Origin: Bacillus sp. Marseille-P3661
Lineage (GTDB): Bacteria > Bacillota > Bacilli > Bacillales > Bacillaceae_J
Direction: 5' to 3'
DNA: 64,000 nt
Assembly: GCF_900240995.1 (NCBI RefSeq)
Contig: NZ_LT965955.1
Span: 445,142 to 509,141 of the forward strand
Shown here: piece by piece, positions 27,853 through 37,718 of the stretch
How positions within the stretch are numbered: position 1 is the stretch's first letter
How the letters are laid out: every line of letters begins with the position of its first letter
Made by a program: the position numbers and the translations under genes
Notes under the pieces: model-generated
What the model was told of the DNA's origin: nothing
Database searches by the model: none
What the model saw: the letters and a program-made list of their open reading frames with translations, nothing else

Positions 27853-28763
27853 AGTTATCGGAGTTTTACTACGAGTTATTTAAGGTTTCTACTCCAAGGT
27901 GGGACTTTAAATAAACCTTCGGTTTATTCATCGCCTTATGGAATTTAAGTTGGAATTATTAAGGATTAAGGTGATGTCTCCTTACCTTTATCAACGGAGG
28001 CACTCGGCTTTGCTGTGGGTTGAATAGACCTTAGACACGAATTGTTGTCGAAAGCATAGTGTGAGGTGGGGTTAGATGCCCTGTTTTATATTATAGAGAT
28101 TATTTAAATTGAATGGTAATGGGGAAGTCAGAATGGTGAATAGATGACCACTATATGTTGTTTGATTTTTAGTTAAAAGTCAATAAATGATACAATATAT
28201 GGATTTTATCTATTGTTCATACTGGTATTGGGATCACTATGGAGTAGATAAAAAGGCTGTTTGTAAAAATATGGGCGCTGAAAACGTTGATTTGACGGGG
28301 TTTTTAGTAACCTAAAATATGGAAAGATATTGAATGGAGTTAAGGAACAACTATCGTAATCAGATAAGATGCTGGAAACCTTGCGGGATAAGGGTTTGAG
28401 GCATTTTTAGTGAGATTTATAGATTGATTGAATGGTTTATATAATAGGAAGAAACTCGGTTCAGGGTGATAATAATAAGAATATCTATTTCGTATTTGAT
28501 TGGTAGATTGAATAGATATTACGAGGTGAGTATTGGAATTTGATAAGAATACACAATATGTAGTATTAAAAATCGATTTAAAACAACAAAATATACTATA
28601 TGTTGATTTTTTTATCTATTTCTTATATTGAATATTATTTACGAGGTGACTATCAGAAGTGGATAACATATTTAGTGGTTTAGTAGTTGGTTAGAAGGTA
28701 GATTTTCTAATTGAGTCCTAATCTACTAAAATATTAACTTAACTAGGGAAGGAAGTCTAGAAA
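27853..28763. other. 911-base gene-free interval before the main glycosyltransferase block
   Basis: No frame with a credible start and codon pattern is present on either strand. A palindrome AATAAACCTTCGGTTTATT lies at 27910-27928. The phrase ATTTACGAGGTGA(C/G)TAT and a close variant recur near 28518 and 28629, and the TCTATTTC words nearby suggest decayed repeats. A long leader or remnants of lost genes are equally possible. Confidence 0.5.
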
Positions 28764-29894
28764 ATGGAATCGACAAAAGTGAAAGAAAGAATATTCCTCT
28801 CTTCACCACATATGAGTGATGAAGGTTATGAAATGCAATATGTTAAGGAAGCTTTTGATACAAACTGGATTGCTCCCCTTGGTGAAAACGTAAATGGATT
28901 TGAAAGAGAGCTTGCTGAGAAGGTTGGTTCTAAAGCTGCTGCAGCACTGTCTTCAGGAACAGCTGCTATTCATCTAGCGCTTAAAGCAGCAGGAGTCGGA
29001 GAAGGGGATATTGTATTTTGTCCAACACTAACTTTCTCTGCTACTGCAAATCCAATCATCTATCAAAATGCTATTCCTGTATTTATCGACAGTGATTATG
29101 AAACTTGGAATATGAGCCCAAAAGCATTAGAAGAAGCCTTTGAAAAGTATCCAGAAGTAAAGGCAGTACTGGTCGTTCATCTATATGGTTTGTCAGCAGA
29201 TATGGACAAAATTATGGAGATTTGTAAGAAACATAACGTAGCGGTTATTGAAGATGCTGCTGAGTCTCTAGGTACTTACTATAAAGGTAAGCATACTGGA
29301 ACTTTCGGTGACTATGGCATCTTCTCTTTTAATGGAAACAAGATTATCACAACTTCCGGGGGTGGAATGCTTGTTTCTAATAATGAAGAGAGAATTGCTA
29401 AGGCGAGATTTTGGGCCACTCAATCCCGGGATCAGGCAAGACATTATCAACATAGTGAATTAGGATTTAATTATAGAATGAGTAATGTTGTTGCTGGGAT
29501 TGGTAGAGGGCAGCTTAAGGTGTTGGATCAGAGAGTTGAGAAGAAGAGATATATTTTTGAGTTTTATGAAAAAGAACTTGGTGGATTTGAAGGGGTTAAG
29601 TTTATGCCTAGTAATGAATGGGATGAACCAAATTACTGGTTAAGCTCGATGACTTTGACTGGCAAGGTAAGACCAAACGATATTATGGAGGCTCTTGAAA
29701 AAGAAAATATTGAATCAAGACCAATTTGGAAGCCGATGCATATGCAGCCATACTTTGAGAAGTATGATTTTGTTGGCACGGATGTTTCAGAAAAGCTATT
29801 TGAAAATGGTGTTTGTTTGCCTTCTGATACGAAGATGACTGATGAAGATTTAGCCAGAGTAGTGGGAATAATATTGAAACTTTGGGCAAGGTGA
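28764..29894 (+). CDS. DegT/DnrJ/EryC1/StrS family PLP-dependent aminotransferase
   Basis: A 376-aa enzyme that adds an amino group to a keto sugar nucleotide, probably the product of the 24038 dehydratase (inference). The PLP lysine lies in FSFNGNKIITTSGGG; the phosphate-binding SSGTAAIHLAL and the EDAAES motif are present, and length is standard (EpsN-like). AAGGAAG precedes the ATG. No sugar N-acetyltransferase such as EpsM is in the window. Confidence 0.93.
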   Translation: MESTKVKERIFLSSPHMSDEGYEMQYVKEAFDTNWIAPLGENVNGFERELAEKVGSKAAAALSSGTAAIHLALKAAGVGEGDIVFCPTLTFSATANPIIYQNAIPVFIDSDYETWNMSPKALEEAFEKYPEVKAVLVVHLYGLSADMDKIMEICKKHNVAVIEDAAESLGTYYKGKHTGTFGDYGIFSFNGNKIITTSGGGMLVSNNEERIAKARFWATQSRDQARHYQHSELGFNYRMSNVVAGIGRGQLKVLDQRVEKKRYIFEFYEKELGGFEGVKFMPSNEWDEPNYWLSSMTLTGKVRPNDIMEALEKENIESRPIWKPMHMQPYFEKYDFVGTDVSEKLFENGVCLPSDTKMTDEDLARVVGIILKLWAR

Positions 29895-29954
29895 TTTGAA
29901 AAATCTAGGTTGATTCATAGCCCTTATCTATAAATTTATTAGGAGGTTATTTTT

Positions 29955-30845
29955 TTGCGTAAAGCTATAATTATTTTTATTTATAATAAACCTGAACAAG
30001 CTAATTTATTAATTGAACAACTATTATCTGATAAGGATGCGGATGTTTTTATCCATGTAGATAAAAAATATGAATACCTTAAATCTCAGCTATTAAAAGA
30101 TGAAAGAGTAATTATTGTAAATAATAATATTAGCGTAGATTGGGGATCAGATAACCTTTTAAATGCTCATTTACTAGTTTGTAAAGAGATCATTAAAAGA
30201 GACATATATGAGTACGTTTTAACTGTTTCTGGTTCAGATATGATGATACGTGAGGGTTTAAACGAATTTTTAGAGAAGCATAAAGGTGAAGTGTTTATTG
30301 ACAGTTTTGAACAAGATTTTATAAGACGTATTTATCTTTTGCGTAAATGGCCGAAGGCAATGAGAACACTAAGAAATAATCTGTTCGATCCTATAAGGAT
30401 ATTAAGAAGATTTCGAATTGAGTTGTTTAAGAGGAACTATCCATTCAGTAAAAAGAAAGTTGAATATGACACATCTAATATTACTTTTTACAAATGTTAT
30501 TTTTGGTTTGCAATGCCTATAGAAGTAGTTAATTATGTTATTAAATTCGTGGAAGACAATCCTAAGTTTTTAGAAATTTATAAGGGTGGATTTGTCGCAG
30601 ATGAAGGTTTTTGGGCTACGGTTATTATGAACTCGCCTTACAAAGATCGAATTACTTATAGTGATGGAGTCGCAAAAAGCTTAACCTATTATGGGAAGTT
30701 CACTCGAAATCATCATCCACCTACTCTCGCTATGAAAGATATTGAAGAGTTAGAAGCTTCAGGTAAATTTTTCGCTAGGAAATTTGACCTTAATGAAGAT
30801 AAGGAAGTAATAGATTATTTCTATAAAAAAATATTGGGTGTATAA
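29955..30845 (+). CDS. Core-2/I-branching-like glycosyltransferase (GT14 type)
   Basis: A 296-aa protein starting at TTG 29955, eight bases after a perfect AGGAGG. The N-terminal stretch (AIIIFIYNKPEQ, VFIHVDKK, VDWGSDNLLNAHL) and the later VSGSDMMI and FVADEGFWATVIMNSP fit the Branch family, which transfers N-acetylglucosamine or xylose in family members. The donor here is unknown. It probably adds a branch to the repeat unit. Confidence 0.8.
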   Translation: MRKAIIIFIYNKPEQANLLIEQLLSDKDADVFIHVDKKYEYLKSQLLKDERVIIVNNNISVDWGSDNLLNAHLLVCKEIIKRDIYEYVLTVSGSDMMIREGLNEFLEKHKGEVFIDSFEQDFIRRIYLLRKWPKAMRTLRNNLFDPIRILRRFRIELFKRNYPFSKKKVEYDTSNITFYKCYFWFAMPIEVVNYVIKFVEDNPKFLEIYKGGFVADEGFWATVIMNSPYKDRITYSDGVAKSLTYYGKFTRNHHPPTLAMKDIEELEASGKFFARKFDLNEDKEVIDYFYKKILGV

Positions 30846-31001
30846 ATAGTAAGGTTACCGTAACAACACCGTTCCTATATAACTAGAGATCTAAGTATTT
30901 AAATTACTAGTAACAATTCTTCATGAGAAGAGATCACATGTAATATGATCATTTATAATGAATCAATTAACTAAATAAGACTTTTTGGAGTATGATAAGC
31001 A

Positions 31002-31748
31002 ATGAAGATGAAGAAGGTTTTTAAAATAGATAAGCATCAACATATTAAAAGTGGAATCTATAAAACATATTTTAAAAGACCCCTTGATGTAATATTAGCA
31101 TTAATGGCCATTATTCTACTCTCTCCTGCACTGCTAGTTATAGCTATACTAATTAGGGTTAAGTTAGGTAGTCCTGTGATATTTAAACAGACAAGACCAG
31201 GTTTGAACGAAAGAATATTTACATTATATAAATTTAGAACAATGACCGATGAAAAAGATGAATATGGAAAGTTACTTTCAGATGAAATACGCTTAACAAA
31301 GTTCGGTAAATTCATAAGAAGTACTTCACTGGATGAACTCCCGGAATTATTTAATATCTTAAAAGGTGATATGTCGTTTGTCGGACCTAGACCACAACTT
31401 GTAAGAGATATGGTTTTTATGACACCTAATCAAAGAATGAGGCATGTTATATTACCAGGATTAACAGGTTGGGCACAAGTTAATGGAAGAAACAGTGTAA
31501 CATGGGAGAGAAAACTATCTCTGGATATAGAGTATCTTGAGAATATTACATTTATTGGAGATATAAAGATTATATTGATGACTGTTACTAAAGTATTTAA
31601 AAGAGATGGTATAAGTGCAGATGGTATGAATACAGCAGAAGACTTTGGTGATTATTTATTAAGGGAAAATAAGGTCACTTACAATGAATATTTAAAGGCA
31701 ATGGAAGAGAGTAGTGAAATTTCGGGTAAAAAATCTTATGAATTATAA
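31002..31748 (+). CDS. Undecaprenyl-phosphate phosphosugar transferase (initiating sugar transferase)
   Basis: A 248-aa membrane enzyme that starts the repeat unit by moving a phosphosugar to undecaprenyl phosphate. One N-terminal helix (about 28-50) is followed by the family's core: FKQTRPG, LYKFRTM, LDELPELFNILKGDMSFVGP with PRPQL, and PGLTGWAQVNGRN. This is the short PglC/EpsL-like form. Two Met at 1 and 3 leave the start open by two codons. GGAG lies about 11 bases upstream, a rather long spacing. Confidence 0.93.
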   Translation: MKMKKVFKIDKHQHIKSGIYKTYFKRPLDVILALMAIILLSPALLVIAILIRVKLGSPVIFKQTRPGLNERIFTLYKFRTMTDEKDEYGKLLSDEIRLTKFGKFIRSTSLDELPELFNILKGDMSFVGPRPQLVRDMVFMTPNQRMRHVILPGLTGWAQVNGRNSVTWERKLSLDIEYLENITFIGDIKIILMTVTKVFKRDGISADGMNTAEDFGDYLLRENKVTYNEYLKAMEESSEISGKKSYEL

Positions 31749-31765
31749 GAGGAAGGGGGGAATAG

Positions 31766-32626
31766 ATGAAACCTATAGATTATAAAGGGGAGGCCATTAG
31801 GTTTTCAGTATCTATGTGTGTATATCATAATGATAATCCATACCATTTCAGAGAGGCTCTAGAAAGTGTGTTTAAACAAACTCTGAGACCAGACGAGGTA
31901 GTACTGGTTGTAGATGGACCAATTCCAAATTCAATTAACAAGGTAATAAAGAAATATGAAAGTGAACCATCTTTTAAAGTAATTCGCCTCCCGGAAAATG
32001 TAGGGCATGGGAATGCTCGTAGGATTGGTTTGGAGAATTGTTCACATGCAATTATTGCTTTAATGGATGCTGATGATATTTGTGTTTATAACAGATTTGA
32101 GAAGCAAATCAGATGTTTCCAAGAAAATAAAGATATAAGTGTTGTAGGGGGAAATATAAAGGAGTTTATTGATTCGGTTGATAATATTGTAGGTATAAGA
32201 GAAGTTCCTCAGACTGATGCATCAATTAAAGAGTATATGAAAAAGAGATGCCCTTTTAATCAAATGACAGTTATGTTTAAATTGTCAGATGTTTTAAATG
32301 CTGGTGGTTACAAGGACTGGTTTCATAATGAAGACTATTATCTTTGGATTCGTATGTTTGAGAAAGGGGCAGTATTTAAAAACATAACAGATTGTTTAGT
32401 TTATGTAAGAGTTGGTACGGAGATGTATCAGAGACGTGGTGGGATAAAGTACTTTAAAAGCGAGGCAAAGCTTCAAAGATATATGTATAATCAAGGAATT
32501 ACCGATATCATCACATTATTAAATAATATTATGATTAGATTTGTTCTCCAAGTATTAATGCCAAATAAATTAAGAGGTTTCATTTTTAAAAAATTTGCAA
32601 GAAAGCAAGTAGTTAGTAGTAAATAA
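31766..32626 (+). CDS. Glycosyltransferase family 2
   Basis: A 286-aa GT-A enzyme. Visible are FSVSMCVYHNDNP at the start, QTLRPDEVVLVVDGPIP, NVGHGNARRIGL and the metal-binding MDADDI, with HNEDYYLWIRM as the acceptor/catalytic region. GGAAGGGGGG precedes ATG. It adds one sugar of the repeat unit on the inner face of the membrane; the sugar cannot be named. Confidence 0.9.
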   Translation: MKPIDYKGEAIRFSVSMCVYHNDNPYHFREALESVFKQTLRPDEVVLVVDGPIPNSINKVIKKYESEPSFKVIRLPENVGHGNARRIGLENCSHAIIALMDADDICVYNRFEKQIRCFQENKDISVVGGNIKEFIDSVDNIVGIREVPQTDASIKEYMKKRCPFNQMTVMFKLSDVLNAGGYKDWFHNEDYYLWIRMFEKGAVFKNITDCLVYVRVGTEMYQRRGGIKYFKSEAKLQRYMYNQGITDIITLLNNIMIRFVLQVLMPNKLRGFIFKKFARKQVVSSK

Positions 32627-32700
32627 AGAAGGATTAATTAACTTGTCATGAGGGATATATCCCCTGTCAAAAAACAAAATAATTATGAGGGAAATAAATT

Positions 32701-33534
32701 ATGTTTATATATAAGCAATGGGATGAATTTTGTAAAAAGTTATATAATGAGGGGTTTATTAGCCAAACAGCTTCTGATTTAAAAAAAAATAATTCTGACA
32801 AACCATTTTTGGTTTTAAAACATGATGTGGAGACTAATCCATCAAAGGCATTAAAGTTAGCGCAAATTGAAAACAAATACTCCCATAAAGGATCTTATTA
32901 TGTACAGGCCTATCTTTTAAAAAGAAAAAAACATATTAAGACTTTAAAGAAGATACAAGAGCTTGGGCATGAGGTTTCGTATCATCATGATGTTATGGAT
33001 GGTAACAAAGGTGATATAGTTAAAGCTAAAGCTGAATTTCAAAGAAATGTAGATATATTTCAAGGTAATGGTTTTGCGATAGAAACTGTTTGTCAACATG
33101 GAAATCCCGTTATTGAAAGAAATGGATATTATTCAAACCGCGACTTTTTTAGAGATAATGAAGTTGCAGAATTATATCACAATATTGATGAGATTATGGT
33201 GAATTTTAGAAGTAGAATTAACCATAACTATAAATATATCTCTGATGCGGGTTATGGTTGGAAAATAATATTTGATCCAGAAAATAACGATAGGATTAAA
33301 AGTTCTGAAAAAGATGTGCCTCTTGATAATCTGGATAAGGTTATGAAAATTATTAGAACTCAGAACTCTGTAATAATTAGCACACATCCACATAGGTGGA
33401 ACTCTAGTAAACTAAATGCGAAATTTAAAAATATAATTTTTAAAAATATAAAATTTACGGCTAAGATTATGTTAAAAATGCCATTAATGAAAAAGATAAT
33501 GGGACGGTTTTATTACTTAGCAAAGAAAATATAA
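32701..33534 (+). CDS. NodB-like polysaccharide deacetylase-type protein
   Basis: A 277-aa protein with a divergent carbohydrate esterase 4 pattern: VLKHDVE (motif 1, the metal Asp), LGHEVSYHHDV (motif 2 histidines) and IISTHPHRW near the end. There is no signal peptide, so it would act in the cytoplasm, perhaps on a lipid-linked or nucleotide-linked precursor. GAGGG lies before ATG. Substrate is unknown; related proteins are common in polysaccharide loci and may not all be catalytic. Confidence 0.72.
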   Translation: MFIYKQWDEFCKKLYNEGFISQTASDLKKNNSDKPFLVLKHDVETNPSKALKLAQIENKYSHKGSYYVQAYLLKRKKHIKTLKKIQELGHEVSYHHDVMDGNKGDIVKAKAEFQRNVDIFQGNGFAIETVCQHGNPVIERNGYYSNRDFFRDNEVAELYHNIDEIMVNFRSRINHNYKYISDAGYGWKIIFDPENNDRIKSSEKDVPLDNLDKVMKIIRTQNSVIISTHPHRWNSSKLNAKFKNIIFKNIKFTAKIMLKMPLMKKIMGRFYYLAKKI

Positions 33535-33577
33535 AACGCTCTAGAAATTTTAATGTTTGAATTAAAGGATTGAGAAA

Positions 33578-34399
33578 ATGGGACAGCAAACAATAAAAGA
33601 TGTACAAAATAAAATATTAGATATAATGATCTTTATTGATAAAGTTTGTCGGGATAATGATATTATCTATTATATTATGGGAGGTACAGCGTTAGGTGCT
33701 GTAAGGCATGGAGGTTTCATTCCATGGGACGATGACCTTGATATTTTCATGACACCTAAGAATTATTCGAAGTTTAAGAAAGCATTAAATAAAATAAACA
33801 GTGATAACTTTGTGTTACAAGAATGGCATGTGGTTGATGGTTATTTAGAATATGCAAAAGTTAGAATGAATGGTACAACCTTTATCGAGCAGGTATATAA
33901 AGATCGAAAGGAGATGCATCATGGGATTTATGTTGATATTATGATTCTTCATAAGTGTCCCAATAACCACTTAATTCAGAAGTCGGTGTATTATGCATCA
34001 AAGTATGTAACACTTTTGGCGCTCTCTCGAAGAAATTGGAAGCCTAAAACATATATACAAAAGTTAACACTTGGTCTGCTTAAAGCTCTGCCTAATAATT
34101 TCATTTCAAAGTGTTGTTATAAGTTTATTTACAAGTTTGATAGTTTAGAAAAAGACTTTTCTTATTGTTATTTCATAACAAAAGCTAATTTTAATCAAGG
34201 GATATTCAATAAAAATTTATTTGAAGATCCAGTTGATATTTCTTTTGAAAATACAATATTAATGGGTCCTACAAACATAAAAAAATACTTGGAATTAAGG
34301 TATGGCGATTATATGAAGTTACCACCAGAAAAGGAACAGAAGGCTGCTATACATGCTGAAACTTTTGATACTGAAAACAGTTTTGAAAATTACTTATAG
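33578..34399 (+). CDS. LicD family phosphotransferase
   Basis: A 273-aa protein of the nucleotidyltransferase fold. The signature GGTALGAVRHGGFIPWDDDL carries the Asp pair expected to bind metal, followed by DIFM and later EYAKVR and GIYVDIMIL. LicD proteins move phosphocholine or other phospho-groups from CDP- or similar donors to sugars. The TagD-like cytidylyltransferase at 41994 in the same locus could supply a CDP-linked donor (inference). Confidence 0.88.
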   Translation: MGQQTIKDVQNKILDIMIFIDKVCRDNDIIYYIMGGTALGAVRHGGFIPWDDDLDIFMTPKNYSKFKKALNKINSDNFVLQEWHVVDGYLEYAKVRMNGTTFIEQVYKDRKEMHHGIYVDIMILHKCPNNHLIQKSVYYASKYVTLLALSRRNWKPKTYIQKLTLGLLKALPNNFISKCCYKFIYKFDSLEKDFSYCYFITKANFNQGIFNKNLFEDPVDISFENTILMGPTNIKKYLELRYGDYMKLPPEKEQKAAIHAETFDTENSFENYL

Positions 34400-34485
34400 T
34401 AGAAAATTACTAGTTGATAATTGGGAACTTAATATAAAGGGGATTAATTAGGCTTATCAAAAATGTAACTAATGGAGGTGTTTTA

Positions 34486-35583
34486 GTGAATATTGTATAT
34501 ATCTCATGTTTATCGGGTAATAAATCGGCAGGTTTAACTTATAGCGTACCTTCACAAATTGAAAGTCAAAGTAAAGTTGATAATGTATTCTGGTATAATT
34601 TAGACCCAGGATACAGACAAGATAATGTTGGTAGTGTAAAGTGCTACAGTATTATAGAATTTCCAGAAATAAAGGTTAGCAAGCTTCCACCACCTTTCAA
34701 TTGTCCGGATATCGTTATTTTTGAAGGGGTTTACTTTATTAATTACTATAAAATTGGTAAGGAGCTAAAACATTTAAATATACCATATGTGATAATTCCT
34801 AGAAGTTCGTTAACTAAAGATGCGCAACAGACAAAAAACTTGAAGAAGAGAATTGCTAACCACCTATTTTTTAATAAATTTGTTAATAATGCTGTATCAG
34901 TACAATATCTAACTGAAGAAGAATATAAAGAGTCTGGGGAAAAGTGGAATAATAATCCTCTAATTATACCTAATGGTACTCATAAAAAGGTGAAAAGGAA
35001 GCTCTTTAAAAAAAGTGATAATTTAAAAGGTGTTTTTATTGGTAGATTAGATATATATCAGAAAGGATTAGATTTGTTGTTAGAGGCTTGTGCAGTTTTA
35101 AAAGATGAAATGAAAGCAACGAATTGTACCATAGATATTTACGGCCCTGATCAACAAGGTTCAAAAAATAGTATAAATCAGCTAATAAAAAAGTATGAAT
35201 TAGAAGAATGCATACATGTATATGATGCAATTTTTGGTGAGCACAAAGAGAAAATCATTTTAGAAAGTGACTTTTTCATATTAACATCTCGCTTCGAAGG
35301 TCATCCTATGGGACTTATAGAAGCATTATCTTATGGTTTGCCATGCTTAGTAACACAAGGTGCAAATATGCTAGATGAGATTTCACTATATGAAGCTGGT
35401 TGGACAGCTAAAACAGATACAACTAGCATTATAAAAGCTTTTAAACAATTATTAAATGAAAAAGCTAATTTAAGTATGAAGGGTAAAAGTGCTTTAGAAC
35501 TTTCACAAAAATATGATTGGGATGAAATAGCTAAAGTTTCTAGTGATAAGTACAAAAAAATGGTTGGTTTTGCAATTCAATAA
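34486..35583 (+). CDS. Glycosyltransferase family 4
   Basis: A 365-aa GT-B enzyme with a GTG start after TGGAGGTG. The C-terminal half is typical: GVFIGRLDIYQKGLDLLLEA, DIYGPDQQG, then LTSRFEGHPMGLIEALSYGLP with the EGxPxxxxE pattern. It adds one sugar of the repeat unit. Seventeen bases separate it from the next gene, so they are co-transcribed. Confidence 0.92.
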   Translation: MNIVYISCLSGNKSAGLTYSVPSQIESQSKVDNVFWYNLDPGYRQDNVGSVKCYSIIEFPEIKVSKLPPPFNCPDIVIFEGVYFINYYKIGKELKHLNIPYVIIPRSSLTKDAQQTKNLKKRIANHLFFNKFVNNAVSVQYLTEEEYKESGEKWNNNPLIIPNGTHKKVKRKLFKKSDNLKGVFIGRLDIYQKGLDLLLEACAVLKDEMKATNCTIDIYGPDQQGSKNSINQLIKKYELEECIHVYDAIFGEHKEKIILESDFFILTSRFEGHPMGLIEALSYGLPCLVTQGANMLDEISLYEAGWTAKTDTTSIIKAFKQLLNEKANLSMKGKSALELSQKYDWDEIAKVSSDKYKKMVGFAIQ

Positions 35584-35598
35584 GTTTGAGGGGTAATT

Positions 35599-36828
35599 AT
35601 GAGAGTATCTGTGAGGTCAATAGACAAGTTCATAAGTCATTTGCTGGTGTTATTGGTAATTTGCTCATTTTATGTAATTAATGACCAAAAGATCATTTTG
35701 TATTCCATAAGGATATCTTTTATTTTTTATATGTCATTTCGCTTTTTATTATTTAACAGGAAATTGACGAAGTATAGTCTATGGGCTATTACATTTCTTA
35801 CAATCTCACTCGCATCTGTACTGTGGGCAACAAACCAAGGACAAGCAATTTATTATTTTATATGGACTTTACAGGTATTAATTGTTGCGATTTTACTTGA
35901 GTCTTTTATAGATCATAAAAGTAGATTGATTTTCGTAATGAAGTGCTTTATCTTTGGAGGAATCTTATTAGTTATTAGGCTTTTAATTGAGACACCAATT
36001 GAAACATGGGGAACGACAAGAATAGGTACAGCTATAGGATATAATGCAAATGATGTAGGGTTGAAATTATCGTTTGCTGCACTTTGTTCAATTTATTTTA
36101 TAAACAAAAGCAATAAAAAATACTTATCAATAGCATTATTTTCATTTTCAATCCTCTCAACTGTTGCGATGTTCTCTGGCTCTCGTAAAGTATTTTTAAT
36201 TCTCATATGTGGTATATTGATTTATTCTTTCTTTAGACTTAAGAAGAATATCTACACGTTATTTAAATATTTACCAATTGCAATTATATTTCTTATTATA
36301 TTTTATAATGTAATTATGAATGTAGAACCGATATATAATGTGTTTGGAAACCGTATCGAGGCAACAATTGTTACCTTACTGGGTGATAATTCTGCAGTAT
36401 CTGAATCAGAAACTCAAGTTAGGGAAGCGATGGTTTTAAGAGGAATTGAGTTATTTGCAAACCAACCTCTATTAGGGTACGGGCTTGGGAATTACGCAAT
36501 CGTAAGTGGATATGGTATATACTCCCATAACAACTATATTGAGCTTCTTACCAGTCTTGGGATTATTGGTTTTCTTTTATATTACAGTATTTTTATTTAT
36601 TTATTCTTAAAGCTTTTTAAAAGATTAATATATAAAAATAAATCGTTCGCATTTCCTTTTGCAACTATTTTTATATTGCTTTTAATTGATATGGCTTTGG
36701 TTAGTTTTCAAACAGGATACATTCAAATATTAATTATGCTTAGTTATTCCTTTTTGCGCTTCACTGAAGAGGAGAATAATGTCCATGATAGAATATTAAG
36801 GATCGATAACGTATTAAAAAGGGGTTAG
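35599..36828 (+). CDS. O-antigen ligase / Wzy-type polymerase
   Basis: A 409-aa membrane protein with about ten to twelve predicted helices and one large outer loop (about 250-310) containing ESETQVREAMVLRGIELF and LLGYGLGNYAI. The GxGxG-like word before YSHNNYIELL is typical of Wzy/O-antigen ligase proteins. It would polymerise flipped repeat units outside the membrane. Only one such gene is in the locus, so Wzy is the likely role. Confidence 0.85.
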   Translation: MRVSVRSIDKFISHLLVLLVICSFYVINDQKIILYSIRISFIFYMSFRFLLFNRKLTKYSLWAITFLTISLASVLWATNQGQAIYYFIWTLQVLIVAILLESFIDHKSRLIFVMKCFIFGGILLVIRLLIETPIETWGTTRIGTAIGYNANDVGLKLSFAALCSIYFINKSNKKYLSIALFSFSILSTVAMFSGSRKVFLILICGILIYSFFRLKKNIYTLFKYLPIAIIFLIIFYNVIMNVEPIYNVFGNRIEATIVTLLGDNSAVSESETQVREAMVLRGIELFANQPLLGYGLGNYAIVSGYGIYSHNNYIELLTSLGIIGFLLYYSIFIYLFLKLFKRLIYKNKSFAFPFATIFILLLIDMALVSFQTGYIQILIMLSYSFLRFTEEENNVHDRILRIDNVLKRG

Positions 36829-36833
36829 AAGAA

Positions 36834-37703
36834 ATGTACACAAATATTGTAAAGGATGTACTTAATAACAGCAGTAAATTGTTACCTGATAAGACTTTTC
36901 TAAGATTAAAATACAGGTACAGTACTGGTAAAAAGCTTAACCTATCTAGCCCAATAGCATTTAATGAAAAATTACAGTGGCTGAAACTATATGATCGAAG
37001 ACCCGAGTATACGAATTATGTTGATAAATTTAATGTACGATCATATATAAAGGGTACTATAGGTGAGGAATACCTTATTCCAATCCACGATGTGTATGAG
37101 AGTGTCGACGAAATAGATTGGGATAAATTACCGAGTAGTTTTGTTTTAAAGTGTACGCATGGGTCAGGTAGTAATATTATTTGTAAGGATAAAAAGAAGC
37201 TTAATATAGAAGAAGCAAAATATAAACTTGAAAAATGGATGAAAAGGAATTGGTTTTGGTATGGGAGAGAGTGGCCCTACAAAAACGTTAAGCCTAAAAT
37301 AGTTTGTGAAAAATTTATGGTCGATGAATCAGGTAAAGAATTAAAAGATTATAAATTCTTTTGTTTTAATGGAGAGCCTAAAATAATTCAAGTTGATTAC
37401 AATCGTTTTAATGGCCATAAAAGAAATCTGTATGATACTGAGTGGAACTATATCCCAGCCTCGATTAAATATCCTACGGATGAAAATACAATTATTAAGA
37501 AACCAGAAAGTTTAGAAAAAATGATAAGCTTGGCAAGAGTGTTGTCAAAGGGATACCCGCATGTAAGAATCGACTTTTATTTAATAAATGAAAAAATTTA
37601 TTTTGGTGAAATGACATTTCATCATGGATCAGGTTTTGAGAAATTTGAACCTGAGTCACTTGGTGAAAAAATGGGCAATTGGATAAACATACCAAAAGGG
37701 TAA
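36834..37703 (+). CDS. TupA-like ATP-grasp protein
   Basis: A 289-aa protein of the ATP-grasp family found in capsule and teichuronopeptide loci. Motifs are PIAFNEKLQWLKLYDR, FVLKCTHGSGSNIICKD, LKDYKFFCFNGEP and HVRIDFYLI...IYFGEMTFHHGSG, where Asp/Glu residues would bind Mg-ATP. It may join an amino acid or similar acid to the polysaccharide, by analogy with TupA of Bacillus. It follows wzy by five bases. Confidence 0.85.
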   Translation: MYTNIVKDVLNNSSKLLPDKTFLRLKYRYSTGKKLNLSSPIAFNEKLQWLKLYDRRPEYTNYVDKFNVRSYIKGTIGEEYLIPIHDVYESVDEIDWDKLPSSFVLKCTHGSGSNIICKDKKKLNIEEAKYKLEKWMKRNWFWYGREWPYKNVKPKIVCEKFMVDESGKELKDYKFFCFNGEPKIIQVDYNRFNGHKRNLYDTEWNYIPASIKYPTDENTIIKKPESLEKMISLARVLSKGYPHVRIDFYLINEKIYFGEMTFHHGSGFEKFEPESLGEKMGNWINIPKG

Positions 37704-37718
37704 AAGGGGATATAATTT

